NCBI GenBank assembly: GCA_903813345.2
Contig: CAIIXF020000005.1
Span: forward strand, 12,153,375 to 12,217,374
From: Owenia fusiformis
Taxonomy: Eukaryota > Annelida > Polychaeta > Sabellida > Oweniidae
Length of the DNA stretch: 64,000 nt
Direction: 5' to 3'
Part shown: positions 41,650 to 53,480 of the stretch, piece after piece
Position numbering within the stretch: position 1 is the first letter of the stretch
How the letters are laid out: each line of letters begins with the position of its first letter
The notes under the pieces: generated by a model
What the model was told of the DNA's origin: nothing
The model's database searches: none
What the model saw: the letters and a program-made list of their open reading frames with translations, nothing else
Translations under genes and position numbers: made by a program

Positions 41650-44600
41650 ATTTGTGAAAAATTATGTTAAAAATGTACGCTTCAAAGAAAGTAGACTTAT
41701 TAGAGTTGAATTAATGATTGATGATGAAAACTTTCTGTTCGTTACAGCTTATGCACCCAATGAATCTAAAGCAAAGGTTCTTTTTATCAACAGATTGAGC
41801 AAGTATTATTCTTGGTGGTGATTTCAATTGTGCAATGTATAACATTGATACTCTTTCGGGAAATATGCATGATGTCAAAGAACGCAATGCTTTTATTCAT
41901 ATGATGCTATCTTTAGAATTAAATGATGTGTGGAGGGTATTTCACGAAAATGAAAAAGACTATACTTGGTGACATAGAAGTCGGAATATTATCTGTCGCC
42001 TTGATTACATATTTATGAATGATAAATGTTTTAATAATGTACAAAACTGTGAAAGTATTGATTTTCCATCTTCAGATCACAGAGGAGTTATTGTAAATTT
42101 GCATTTTGGGGAAAACCCCTTGAGGTCCATCATACTGGAAATTGAATAAGTCATTTGAAAGAATTGGAATATATAAATGAGGTAAACAATATAATAAAAA
42201 AATAAAATAAGGCAAGGTGTTCAAAGGATAAAATTAGTGATTTATGGAAAAAATAGCAAATCTTTCACAACAGTAAGCTCAATTTCCTGAAAATGCAAAT
42301 ATTAAATCTGAATTATGTCATTTTAAAACATATGATGTACAATGCTAAAGCTATTTGTACTGAATTTGGTGGAAAGAGTAATAGATACTTTTTAAATTTA
42401 GAAAAGGCCAAAGGCCAAAAGATGGTACTGTAACACGTAATCAAAGTGTCATTCTTTAAAAGAACAATATAAATTCTATATAAATATGTATAGTAAAAAT
42501 GTTGATTATAATAATCAACTTTTAAAAATGTAAATATTCCTAGGTTAACAGAAAATGATGTAAATCTCTGTGAAGGAGAATTAACTAAAGCTGAGTGTGC
42601 AAAGGCGCTTAAATCGATGAATGATAATTCCAGCCCACATCTTGATGGCTTAAGAGCCGGTTTTTTTAAGTTCTTTGGTTCAAGATTGGGGATATGGTCA
42701 CTAAAACATTTAATGAAGGCTTTGCAAGTGGTAAATTATCCTGGAGTCAGAGACTTCCAAAGGGTAAATATATAGGCACAAGTGCCAATGGGAAAAGACC
42801 AAAAGTTGTAATGGAACTCAGCAAGAAAAAGCAAACTCTAAGTACATACCAGTCAAGAAAAAAAACAAAAACATATAGCCCAAAACCATGATCTAACGTG
42901 AAAGGAAACAATGTCTAATACCCCCTTTCCCCCACCATTCAAGAACCAATATCACAATCCAAGACCAGAAGACCAAGGGACATTTCATTCATACTGAAGT
43001 CATTACAATACATGTTGAAGAAAAAATTAGAAATTGATAGCCAATACTCATAACCTCAAAAATAGTTGTAGATACAAGTACTCATACAGGATAGAGCATT
43101 CAGTCTCAGATGATGTGGGATAGATAAGATAGTAAAGGTTTAGATGTCAATTCTCTTGTAAATTGGCGTCCAATTTCATTAACCAATACCGACTACAAAA
43201 TCCTAGCAAAGACGCTTGCTTTAAGGCTTAAACTTGTAATTGAAACAGTTATAAATGAAGATCAATGTGCATATATACCCAATAGAACCCCAGGTATATT
43301 GCTACGCTGTACTGATGATATAATAGAGTATGTAAATGATTATAATATAGATGGCATCATGCTAGGTGTGGATTTTATTAAAGCGTATGATACAATTTCT
43401 AAAGAGTATATTTTAGATGTTTTTCAACTTTTTGGCTTTGGAAATTTCTAGAGTATATTTTAGATGTTTTTAAACTTTTTGGCTTTGGAAATTCCTTTAT
43501 AAACTGGATCAAAGTTCTGAATACTGAGAGAAAAAGTTGTGTTTCAAACAATTGATTTTTATCAGATTGGTTTCAGCTAGATTCGGGCATTTTACAAGGT
43601 TGCCCGATTGCCCCTTTGTGCTATATACTGGCTTCTGAGATCTTAGCCTTGCGTTGCAGGCGAGATTTAAAGATAAAAGGTATTAAACTTCCAATCAAAA
43701 ATATATTACTATTTTACAATATGCAGACAACACGTCTCTATTTGTACAAGATAAAGAATCTTTGAACAAGTGTCTAAATGTATTCCTAAAATTTGCTGAA
43801 TTTTCTGGTTTAAAAGTAAATTACAATAAAACAGAAGCAATGTGGCTAGGGAGTAGTAAATATAAAACTGATGAACACTTTGGGGTAAAATGGAAGCTAT
43901 TTCCAAATAATAATATTAAAATTCTAGGTGTTATTTTATCTACAATCAAAAAGGTATTTGAAATAATGAAAATTTAAGTTCCAAGTTCACAAAATGTGAA
44001 GCTATTATGAAAAGTTGGTGTCAAAGAAATCTCACAATTCTAGGTAAAATCACCCTGGTGAAATCTCTTCTCAGCTCACAATTTCTGTATTTAATGCAAG
44101 CATTTGTAATTCCAGATAAAATGTTAGATCGTATTAACACACTATTTTTCAAATTTGTATGGGCAAAAGGAAGGTACAAAGAAGATGACATTAAAAAACT
44201 CCTGAAAGAGTTAAAAGGAATATTTTAATTCAAAAGTTTGAAGATGGTGGTTTAGAGATGTTAAATATGAAACATTTACAAAGTGCTCTATTGTTAAAAT
44301 GGGTCGCACGTCTTGCAAGTCCAGGATCTGGTACCTGCCGGCATATTCCTATGTTGTATTTTGACAAGTTAGGGAAAAAATTGTAGTGTTTTCAACAGCT
44401 TTGTCAGTATTAGGGAGTTTTTAGGCATTGTTCATATTAAGAATCAGTTTTACCATACTTTGTTAACTGTTTGGTTAGAAAATAACCAGGAGACATTACC
44501 AAATGATAATTTATGGAACAACAAATTATTTTTGTACAGAAATAAGCCTTTATTTTTTGAAAGGTGGTCTAATTATGGAATTAATTTTGTAAGTGGCATT

Positions 44601-45187
44601 ATTAACAAAACTGGTCAGTTATTTTCATATTAGGAAATTTGTAATATAATCCCCAAGAATGGTCTCACTTGGTATTCATATTCCACATTGCGTATTGTGC
44701 TTCAGAAAGAATTTCCACTTCCACTTATCTATTTTAATAAAACATTTTAAAATTAACCTCAAAATATATAAGATCCAAAATAGTGGATCAACTTAATATT
44801 GAAAGGAATCATTGCCAAGCAAGTATTAAAAATACTCAACTCATGCACTATGCAATGGAAAAATTTACAAAAAAGGTACAAAATTAAGGAATCAGATATT
44901 TGTGACTTTTATGATAACATAGATAATACGGCACACAATTTTTATAATTTTACACGCACGAAAGTCTTTTGGGAAAAAGTAGATTACAAACTTAAAGATG
45001 TAGTTTATGGGGTCGAAAATAATAATGATTTGAATTAAAAAATTCTTCTAGGGCAATTGTAATAGCAAATATATCAAATGTAGATATTTTCAATGTATAT
45101 GAATCACTTAATTAAATTCTTCCTTTTTTGTATAATTGCATTCCATGTATGTTAATATGTTTTTTGGCAATAAATTTTAAAAAAAAA
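41650..45187 (+). pseudogene. L1/Tx1-like LINE, decayed, with poly(A) end
   Basis: Spread over many broken frames is one LINE ORF2. At 41745-42110 come apurinic-type endonuclease motifs: VTAYAPNES, ILGGDFNC, CRLDYIF and SDHRGVIVNL. At 42580-42740 is the pre-RT segment (KALKSMNDNSS). After a nested repeat, 43140-43850 carries RT: NWRPISLTNTDYKILAKTLA, MLGVDFIKAYDTIS, GILQGCPIAPL, and QYADNTSLF where the second catalytic Asp of YADD is Asn. Then the C terminus follows: NLTILGKITLVKSLLSSQF at 44027 and FEDGGLEMLNMKHLQSALLL. A 44-bp tandem duplication (43410-43497) lies within the RT. AATAAATTTTAAAAAAAAA at about 45169-45187 is the poly(A) end. Endonuclease-RT order, WRPISL, GGL and a poly(A) tail support an L1/Tx1-type LINE. 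Confidence 0.85.
42765..43130 (-). repeat. Dispersed repeat family 1, copy E, nested in the LINE
   Basis: A reverse-oriented copy from GGCACAAGTGCCAATGGGAA to GATGTGGGATAGATAAGA. It splits the LINE between its pre-RT and RT segments, so it arrived after that LINE. It is close to copy B in sequence. Confidence 0.88.
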
Positions 45188-45364
45188 CTTTCACCATTGA
45201 CTGTATCTAGAAATCAGGATCGCAAGTACAAATTGTGATCAAAATGGCAGACTTTAACCACTCCACTTTAACATAAGGTTTATATGAGCCACGATAAGTT
45301 AGCAAATGGAGGTTTTGCTAAAATAGCTTTGTTGGAATTGTTTAGAAAAATGGAATTTAACTCA
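45188..45364. other. No gene recognised
   Basis: A short gap between the LINE poly(A) end and the next repeat copy. Confidence 0.4.
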
Positions 45365-45473
45365 CATAGAAGTTGTTTTAACTTGGTGCCTTTTAAGATG
45401 GATCACAGCTATGGCATTAATATTTGAGAAAAAGGAATCGAAACCAGCCAATTTTTTTCCTGATGACAGAGGT
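45365..45473 (+). repeat. Dispersed repeat family 1, copy F (short)
   Basis: GTTTTAACTTGGTGCCTTTT, AGCTATGGCATTAATATTTG, GAATCGAAACCAGCCA and TCCTGATGACA match the first ~110 bp of copy B; the remainder is absent. Confidence 0.7.
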
Positions 45474-45961
45474 ATTTGGAATAGCCAATTTAACCTCTAC
45501 ATTGAAGACTGTGTCCATTACAATGATCGCGGAAATTATAAACTCTATCAAAGCTACAAGCAAGCATGCATCTTCGGTGAAAGTCAACTTAATTAAAATA
45601 CAAAACATAAGCATTGCTGGTAAGACCCATTATTGTATTTTTCTACTCGTAGCATGGGGTAGTGGTATAAAGATTTAATTGAAAAACAAATTTTTATATA
45701 AATATCACGCAAACAGGGCAAAGGTAATGCAGCACTCAATATATATTTCTCGAGCTGCCGAAAGCTGGGTAACCATTCCTTGTCTTAATAAAGTAGCCAT
45801 TTGAATTATATCATTGTTTGTGCATCGCTCAGAATCAGCTTCTGAGCATTTAATTGTAATCACAAGGCTATTACCTTTTTTAACGGTCTCAAGGATTGAA
45901 ATAAGTCTCCTTAATTAAAAACTTTAGTGCCCTCTTAAATAGTATTACGTTCTATTTGTTT
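45474..45961. other. No gene recognised
   Basis: AT-rich, with overlapping short ORFs in several frames and no domain. Confidence 0.4.
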
Positions 45962-46215
45962 GAGGGTTGAAATTATTATCCTCCTACTACATCTCACTGA
46001 TTGATATTAGAATCTGTTGAGACAAAAAATTGCATTTAAATTGTTTGATCGAGGATTGAAATTATTATCCTCATACTTCATCTCACGGATTGAAATTCGT
46101 ATCTGTTGAGACAAAAAATGGCATTTAAATCGTTTGATTCGAGGGTTGAAATTATTATCCTCATACTTCATCTCACGGATTGAAATTATTATCTGTTGAG
46201 ACAAAATATGGTTTT
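45962..46215 (+). repeat. ~90-bp tandem repeat, three copies, upstream of the DIRS/Ngaro-type element
   Basis: Units start at 45962, 46051 and 46141 with GAGGRTTGAAATTATTATCC. Each also has CATCTCACGGATTGAAATT-like sequence and CTGTTGAGACAAAA. Each unit holds two GATTGAAAT-type cores bracketed by GAGG...CCTC and CTCA...TGAG, so each can form two small hairpins. It lies about 150 bp before the gag start and may be part of the element's 5' terminal region. Confidence 0.88.
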
Positions 46216-46362
46216 TAATTTGTTTGTCTTTGTTTGTCTTGCTTTATTAAAATTGTAAAATATCGCTGTTACGTAATCGTATAAATAAATCAACGAATAT
46301 CTTATCATATGTCCTTAACTTTCTTTATTTTCCCACCGCGTCTCTCGTTTTATTTGCAGATC

Positions 46363-47270
46363 ATGCCTAAGAGACAACTAAGACCCAGGGGATCGCCTTC
46401 AAGGGCACCCGGAAGAAAACCTTCAACAAAAAAGCAGAAGTTGAATGAGGAGTTGGTGGTGGAAATCACGAAACGAAAGTCTATCCCAGCAACCTGCAAC
46501 ATCAACAAATACACAAGACAACTCTACTAGCAAGGACTCTGGGGATTCAGACGGCGAGGTCTCATTCCCAAGATTAGGTACGGAAACAAACCTCAATGAG
46601 CCCGAAGCTCCTTCTAAGGCATTTTCTTTCCAAATACCTATCGACATGCATGTGCCAACAGCTATTAAGCAAAAAATCTGGAATAACGAGTACGTAGAGT
46701 TCGGGTCACTTCTCCCTAAACATTCATGAGTCAAAGACTCAGAATTCGATTTGAAACAATCCAAATCAGGTAATCTTAAAATAACCAAGGCCCAAGGTAA
46801 TTTTAAATTAGTTTCCATTGAAGAATGGATTCCAGAATGTAAGGAAATTAGCGGAAAATCATTTGGACTGGAACTACTACGACGAAAATTTTGGACGGGC
46901 AAAGGCCAATAATATATCATTACCCTAGGACCAGCCCCATCCCACGTTATTCATTTTTACTTCCCTCGAGGGAAAGCAACAGCGAAATAACAAGCACAAT
47001 AACTCTCAATACCCAAGCAATAGCAAGTCAAAACCAAACATCCCCAAAGGATTCTGTTACAAATTCCAATTAGGCCAAACTTGCTTCAAAAAATCTGAAT
47101 GCAAATTCCACCACTATTGCTTTAAGTGTAATAGTCCCTCTGCAAACCATCCAGGCTTGAAGTGTAATAAGAATTTTCAACCTCAACGCTCTTCCTCCAA
47201 TTTTCAAACTCCAAGTAACAAGGGTCAAAACTCAAATCACAATGCCAACACCAATAATCATTAATAGATT
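46363..47270 (+). pseudogene. Gag-like region with Cys/His zinc finger
   Basis: The ATG at 46363 opens a basic Pro/Arg/Lys-rich N terminus (MPKRQLRPRGSPSRAPGRK). After a frameshift near 46470 comes a Ser/Asp-rich stretch, then IPIDMHVPTAIKQKIWNNEY and VEFGSLLPKH, a conserved-looking segment of such Gag proteins, followed by TGA at 46727. Further on, in another frame, a zinc finger reads CYKFQLGQTCFKKSEC, then C-x2-C...H...C (about 47062-47163). At least two frameshifts and one stop break it. The product would coat the element RNA. Confidence 0.7.
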
Positions 47271-47439
47271 ATCATACTATATCAAGGGATACGATGCGTT
47301 TCTGTCTATCTACCTTCTAAATGATTTCAGCAATGGTTTCAGTATTGGTTATTTTGGCGAAAGAGAATCGAGACGTTCAACTAATTTTAAGTCGGCCATA
47401 ATCAATCACCACATTGTTAAGGAGAAAGTTAAATCTGAA

Positions 47440-48720
47440 ATTAAAAAAAAACAGGATTTCACCTCCCCAGTCTGATCCACCGTTTGATAAGTATTTTGTC
47501 ACATCTCCATTGTCAGTAATTCCCAAAAAGACCCCCGGCGAATTTAGATTAATTCATGATCTTTCATATCCGAAAGGCTCTTCTATAAACGACGGAATTC
47601 CAGTTGAATTGCGATCTGTCAATTACTCAAACGTATCTGAAGCAATCAAAATAATTTCGGAAATGGGTATGGAATGTTTTGTAATAAAAATCGACATTCG
47701 TTCCGCATTCAGAATCATTCCTTTACATGAAGACGATTATCCATTACTAGGTTTTGAGTTTGAGGGTAATTTTTACTATCAAAAGGTTCTACCAGAAGGC
47801 TGTGCTAGTAGTTGCGCTATATTTGAAAAATTCAGTTCATGCGTGGAATGGATAATGAAAAAACAACTTGAAACACAAAATATCTTGCATTACTTAGACG
47901 ATTTCCTAGTAGTATCAAAAACTTATGAAGAGGGTCGAGTGTACCTTCAAAAATTTCAGGCAATATGCAATGACATAGGCATTCCATTATCTATAGAAAA
48001 AACATCTGCCGAACCGGTAAATCGAATTAGACACTGCTTCAATGGAAGCCAGATTGCCATTAGAAAAACTTCATAAATGTTGTACTCTGATAGAGACAAA
48101 TATGCATAGAGATAAGCTTAAATTAAAGGATTTGCAAGAAATCATAGGCCTCCTTAATTTTGCATGCTCAGTAATTAGCCCTGGTAGAGCTTTCTTGAGG
48201 AGAATGATAGATTTGACGAGGGGAATATCCAACAAACATTATCATATCCGTCTGAACAACGAAGCAAAGCAAGATTTGAAAATGTGGAAACTATTTCTTA
48301 ACCAATTCAATGGGAGGGCAATCATTAAGTCACCCGATTGGACCTCCTCCGACACTTTAAAACTTTTCACAGATAGCTCAGGTTCGGGCTATGGCGCATT
48401 GTATCAAAACAATTATTTCCACGGAGTTTGGAATTATCACTGGAAAAAATTTCACATTACCATACTTGAACTTTATCCAATAGTTTTAGCAATAGACATG
48501 TGGGGAAACTCTTTCAAAAACAAAAATGTCTTGTTCTACACAGATAACGAGGCAGTCACATATATCATCAATAAACAAACGTCAAAGGATGGGAATATAA
48601 TGGCCCTCATCAGAAGATTGGTTCTGTCTTGTCTCTCATTTAATATATCATTCAGTGCAAAACATGTGGCAGGAACATTAAATACATAAGCAGATAGTTT
48701 ATCCAGAGGTCAAGTTACAA
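47440..48720 (+). pseudogene. Reverse transcriptase and RNase H of the DIRS/Ngaro-type element
   Basis: RT motifs: PFDKYFVTSPLSVIPKK, FRLIHDLSYPKGSSIND, motif A FVIKIDIRSAFRIIP, motif B LPEGCASSCAIFEKF (normally Phe-Gly in place of Glu-Gly) and motif C HYLDDFLVV, all within one open frame. A frameshift at about 48042-48076 leads into a second frame with RNase H: LFTDSSGSGYGALY, ITILELYPIVLAIDMW, LFYTDNEAVTYIIN and KHVAGTLNT, then a stop at 48687-48689 and ADSLSRGQ. The catalytic Asp and Glu residues of RNase H are present. Two lesions inactivate an otherwise well-kept protein. Confidence 0.88.
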
Positions 48721-48799
48721 AATTTAAACTATTAAACCACCATGTAATTAACTTACAGGGAATAAATGTACCAAACCTGCCACAAGTCGACAGCTGCAA

Positions 48800-49730
48800 C
48801 AGAATTTGTTGGGGATTCTAGAAGCTGCCTTGGAACCAACTTCAAGGGTGGCTTACAAGACAGCCTTAAAATGGTATAAACAATTTAATGACTCGTATAA
48901 ATTAAACGACCCGATGCTTCCCTGTCATGTCTCTGATGTGCTTCTATTCATATCGTATCTCAACTTCAAAGATCTCAAACCTTCTACTATTACATCATAC
49001 ATCAGCGCCTTGGGTTAATTTCACAAATTGCAGCATGATAGAACACCCACCGATGCCTTCATCGTTCAAAAAACATTGTTAGGCCTAAGGAAAAAAAAAA
49101 AAAAAACAGCCGAGTATTGACTCTAGACTTCCAATTACCCTACCAATCTTGAATAGCCTTATCGATTCATTGAATTCTATCATCCCATCAAATCCCTATT
49201 TGCAAACAATGTTCAAAGCAATGTTTGCTATGGCATTTCATTGTTTCTTGAGAATAGGGGAAATAATAGGTGGTTCAAGTAACCAAAATCTGATTCAATT
49301 ACATTATGTCAAATTCATAAGAGAACGTTCCGAAATATGTGCTTTCGAACTCACCTTCAAAAAATATAAACATAGTATACCAGGTAAATCGCATAGCATA
49401 CGAGTCGAAAAAGGAAGCATTCCTAAATATTGCCCTGTCTCACTTCTTAAAAATTACCTCAACTTGAGGGGTATGTCAGAAGGCCCGCTGTTTTTGCAAT
49501 CAAACACAACACAAGTCCACAGAGACAGCTTCAGCAAATGGTTAAGAAAAGCCCTGACATTCATGAATCTTGATACAAAGTTTTATAAGACACATTCCTT
49601 CAGAATTGGTTCGGCTACTCACGCATGTATAAACAAAGGTCTAACGGATCAGCAAATAATGCACCTAGGGAGATGGGCATCAAACAGTTTTAAAAAATAC
49701 ATAAGACCTCAGATTAATTCAGCAATGTAA
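48800..49730 (+). pseudogene. Tyrosine recombinase of the DIRS/Ngaro-type element
   Basis: The N-terminal SAM-like domain is at 48806-49016 (ALEPTSRVAYKTALKWYKQF, HVSDVLLFISYLN, STITSYISALG). A TAA at 49017 and a run of about 17 A at 49090 break the join. The catalytic domain is open at 49149-49730: R35 in CFLRIGE, H149-S-F-R152 in THSFRIGSATH, G-R-W at 174-176 (Trp in the third His/Trp position) and Y184 in KKYIR. All residues of the R-H-R-W-Y set are visible. It would insert a circular cDNA by recombination. Confidence 0.88.
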
Positions 49731-50229
49731 TTCATAAATAGCCTGAGGTGTTGCCCAAGCTATCAACTTATCACTATCGAATCATGATTTATGAATCATA
49801 ATTTAAATTAGACGGTTGGCACATGCATACACTCTTGAAATAAGTGGGCAAGGAAATTCAAGTATGATTGAATTGGTTGATACCAGATGAGAGCCCCTTT
49901 TATCATTTATTAGGATATGACATCAAATTAAAATGGTGTTTTCAAAGCTGTTGGCCTGGAATCTAGTACGTTTGACAAACATTAAATGAATATTACCTTT
50001 CCCAGAGTAGTTGGCCTGGAAAGTTTATGGTTCTTATATATAGTGTAAACACATAGCTAGCAACAAATTAGTTTTAGCAAGGGTGAACGTGACCGAGGAT
50101 TTCGGGATCCTTCTGAAATTTAAAACTCCCTGGAGTTTGAGCTGATGGCCAATCTCTAAAGTTAAAAACATACGCATATTAGAAGAATAATAAGAATAAT
50201 TCTCGTAATTCTCACAAAACAAATTCATT
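49731..50229. other. No gene recognised
   Basis: The phrase GTTGGCCTGGAA occurs twice (about 49950 and 50011). No terminal repeat of the DIRS/Ngaro-type element can be identified. Confidence 0.35.
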
Positions 50230-50640
50230 GTCTTTTAAAACTCATACAGCTAACTTTTCTTCACAGACGGCTCATGTCTTAAAAATCAATGTTCATGTGT
50301 TTTTCATGGTCTTTGGCCACACAAACATGATAACTCATGTTATTAGTGCCCAGTGGCTTTTTAGCGTCCATTTCAAACATTATGTAAGATTATGTAATAC
50401 TTTATACAATTATGTAAGACAATGTAAACGAATTTATACTATTGTTAATTTGTGTAATATTATGTAATGTTAGGAAATATTATGTAATGTTTTTATGTAA
50501 AATAATAAATCAAAATAGATGGCCACAGGATGGCTCTTGACACACCAAATTATACTTGTCAGCTTATTATTTCCCCGATACAGCGGGCGGGAAGTATAAA
50601 TAAGAATTATGAAATAAATAAATTGAATTGAATTATTCGA
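50230..50640 (+). repeat. LINE-type 3' tail remnant
   Basis: After a TATGTAAGA/TATGTAATA-rich stretch the DNA reads CCCCGATACAGCGGGCGGGA, TAAATAAGAATTATGAAATA, then AAATTGAATTGAATT. A compact GC-rich stem followed by a short pentamer repeat is a typical 3' end of some non-LTR elements. No RT precedes it, so it would be heavily truncated. Confidence 0.4.
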
Positions 50641-52287
50641 CTCTTTAGTAAAAAGCTTTCTAAATAAGGAGTTATGGCAGTTTGATGCAGGTCTTCGTTC
50701 AAGTGAAAATGTGTTGTAATATGTATTCTCATGTCAAGCAGACGCTGCACAACATCTTATTGTTCACTACACAGAAAGGATGGCTGAACAAATAAGAGCA
50801 AATCAAAGAGCATAAAGATCAAATCAAAGAGCATGAAAAAGACCAAATCAAAGAGCATGAAAGGTGAAATACATAATAAATATATTTTTAAACTGGTCTC
50901 TCCTTTTCATTCTTTTTCTACCTTAAATCCAGTCTCAAATATTTTGAAGATTGCCCACTGGCATCCTATTAATTAATTTGGAAGCTGGCAAAATGTAAAA
51001 CTATGACATTCTCAGGGTATAGATTTTCTCAGGGTGTAAATTGTCTAAAGTCATCTACCAATTTCAATGTTGATCCTTCTTGAAAAATATATTTCAATTA
51101 CCTACTAAAAAATTAGCTTTGCCCTTAAATTGGTAGGTTAGATGATTTTGGATCTACATTTTCTAAGTATTTAAGACTTGAAAACATTCTTTCCAGACTG
51201 CTGCTGATGGAGAACAAAAGAGAGAAGTAATACATATTTGCAACTACAGGATTGGGCAAGGGCCTAATGAGAAATGCCAACTATGATATAGGGGGGTCAG
51301 AAGTAAAACACAACTTGTTACAAATAACAATTGGACCACCCATATACTGTACATGTGTTATATTTTATCAGCACCATCATCAACTAATTCAACTGCTCAT
51401 TTGCAAAGTAAAGCAATACTAGCAAAAATGTTTTGGAAATTTACATTAATCACAATTTACTTCTAGTTTATCATAAAAGAAATTTGTCCATCTCCTGTTG
51501 CAAATGCAATCATTCCTGAATCAATGTACAACAAAATCCAAAGAATGGATGCGACAATAAGAAAACTTCAGAAAAACAAAAGTATTAAAGAGAAGGGGAT
51601 CATATGACAAAGTTGGAAACTATATACAAGGAAGAAATCCTCCTTCACTCCCAAATATACATTTCAAAGAAATGAAAGAACAAAGTTGTAAGTAAACAAA
51701 TAAAGTTGGCAACACAGTTTTTGGATGATTATGAAACAATAACTATGAAATGAACATTCTAATAGTTATAAACATTTTATTATTGCCTTTTAACTGATTG
51801 CCTCCAAAGTCCCCCTAAAATATTTATTGAATGTCACTTCCCTCTATATTTTGTGACTTTCACTAAACATTGCAAAACAAAACTGCATTAGAATTAAACC
51901 ACAATTAGAGCATGACACTGACATCTATCGAAGAATTAGAATAAAATAAGTATACAAGTACTAAGTGAAAAATAGTTTTTTGTTTTTGTGACTGCAACTG
52001 ACTCATTTCACACTTTGTAATATATGTGTTACTCATTACTGATTGATAGCAATATTTACAATTGAAATATGAAACATTGAATTTGGCATCTTCTTGATTT
52101 GGCATCTTCTTGATTTGGTGGACTTTTAACAATTTGGTGGATCGGCCGCAAAATTAGTAGAAGCACAGTATTGTGTACCATTTGATGCCTAAAGCCTTCA
52201 CTAATGATCCTATTCATTCAACTTCTAACGGTGAATTGCTATAAGTTTGATGAAAATTCTGTATACTCACAGGCTGGAAACGAAAGA
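50641..52287. other. No clear gene; weak exon-like pieces
   Basis: At 50791-50870 the phrase CAAATCAAAGAGCAT recurs three times, encoding DQIKEHEK-like repeats in one frame. At 51475-51606, after TTACTTCTAG, a 40-odd-codon open stretch (SPVANAIIPESMYNKIQRMD) ends at a stop. These could be exons of a small gene, but no consistent splicing can be shown. The rest is AT-rich. Confidence 0.3.
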
Positions 52288-52750
52288 TTTGTCCGCTGTG
52301 ACAGAGCATGCTATTTTTCATAAAAACACTAAGAATACTACACAATTTATTTTTTAACTCATGTTTCATTATATCAGAGAAAATTACTTAATCCATGCAA
52401 TGGATATATCATTTGCAGGTAACCTTCACTTTTATTTGAAGTCCGATAACGCTAGGAATAAAAGCTATTGAAAACAGCCCCAATGTATCAAACTCTAAAA
52501 TGTACCATTTCTTTTTTAACTTTTTTATGGGATGATATAGTGACACGATAATATTATAACATATGTTTTCAGCATAACACTGAATGTATTAATGAGATAT
52601 TGATGTATTGGGTCTTTTTAATTAATTTTATAAAAAATAATGTTGTCCGCTGTGACGCAGCAGTTTCACAGTTCACATTTGCAACTGCACCGTCACTGTG
52701 GACAAAAAGTGGATTAAAAAGACCCAATAAATCAACATCTCATTAATTGA
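52288..52750. repeat. Hairpin-forming repeat around GTCCGCTGTGAC
   Basis: ATTAATGAGATATTGATGTA at 52590 and its inverse ending at 52748 enclose TTGTCCGCTGTGACGCAGC and an inverted counterpart, giving a long stem with a short loop. A third copy of TTGTCCGCTGTGAC lies at 52290. GTCCGCTGTGAC motifs stand out from the AT-rich context. Possibly a MITE. Confidence 0.55.
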
Positions 52751-52789
52751 AAACAATTGAAAAAATCTGAATTTCACGTATTGTCTCAG

Positions 52790-53480
52790 ACATTTTTAAA
52801 GTGCCCAGACATCATCATATAGCACCTTGATATGGACAATGTTTCTGGGGGACAGCAACTTGCTCCCCCTCTGACACCCCACCCCAATTCACTCTATCAT
52901 CCTCTTTGACACCCACAAAATAATTCTATGGACTCATACACTTTGAAAGTGACCAGAAAGCACCAAATAGCATCTCAAAAGTGTAAAATTTTCTATGGGG
53001 AGTGGGCCACTCCTCACACCCCATACAAAACAATTGGACAGTTTGGAAGTTGCATTTGTTGATTTTAAACACTTAAAAAGTCACCAAGTGACATAATGAA
53101 ATCATAAAAAATTCTGGCATCTCACCCAAAAAACTAAAGCATTCATTCACTCAAACACATTAAAAGTGCTCAGAATTAACCAGACAGCATCTTGAGTTAG
53201 TAAAATTTTCTGTGCTGCCCCCTCGCTCCCCTAAGAAGAAAATGATTGAAAAAATCTGAATTTCTTTAAATTTATTCTTTTGATTAGAACACCTTAAAAG
53301 TGTCCAGAAATCGCTGAATGTGATAAAAAGTTATCGGGTCAACATTTATGCCCTTCTAGCACACCCTCCCCCTATTCCAGTGTTTCTCCAAATTGCTCAT
53401 ACAAAATTTAGTCTAAAAACAATAAAATAATACAAAATAGGCTGAGGTCCCCCCCCACCCTCTGACTTATATGATTTGAT
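52790..53480 (+). repeat. Old, diverged repeats of ~130-200 bp
   Basis: Segments beginning near 52792, 52940, 53157 and 53289 share TTAAAAGTGxCCAGA, then GCATCT or GCACCT, then AAATTTTCTATGGGG-like and CCCCTC-rich ends. They look like successive units of a strongly diverged tandem repeat. No ORF. Confidence 0.5.

Larger units (their letters stand above)
46216..49730 (+). mobile_element. DIRS/Ngaro-type tyrosine-recombinase retrotransposon, decayed
   Basis: Gag-like region (46363-47270), RT and RNase H (about 47440-48720) and tyrosine recombinase (about 48800-49730) lie in that order on one strand. A tyrosine recombinase in place of a DDE integrase, with no aspartic protease, identifies the DIRS order. 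No methyltransferase segment appears between RNase H and the recombinase, which fits the Ngaro group better than DIRS1. Stops and frameshifts disable it. Split direct or inverted terminal repeats are not recognised, unless the 90-bp repeats at 45962 belong to them. Confidence 0.85.

Noticed and set aside
45962-46215. CRISPR-like array: repeated GATTGAAAT cores at regular spacing
   Set aside because: The whole ~90-bp unit is repeated, including the intervals, so there are no unique spacers. No cas genes occur and the context is a eukaryotic retroelement.
46423-46920. 165-codon minus-strand ORF
   Set aside because: It lies antisense to the Gag-like region of the DIRS/Ngaro-type element, whose motifs are on the plus strand.
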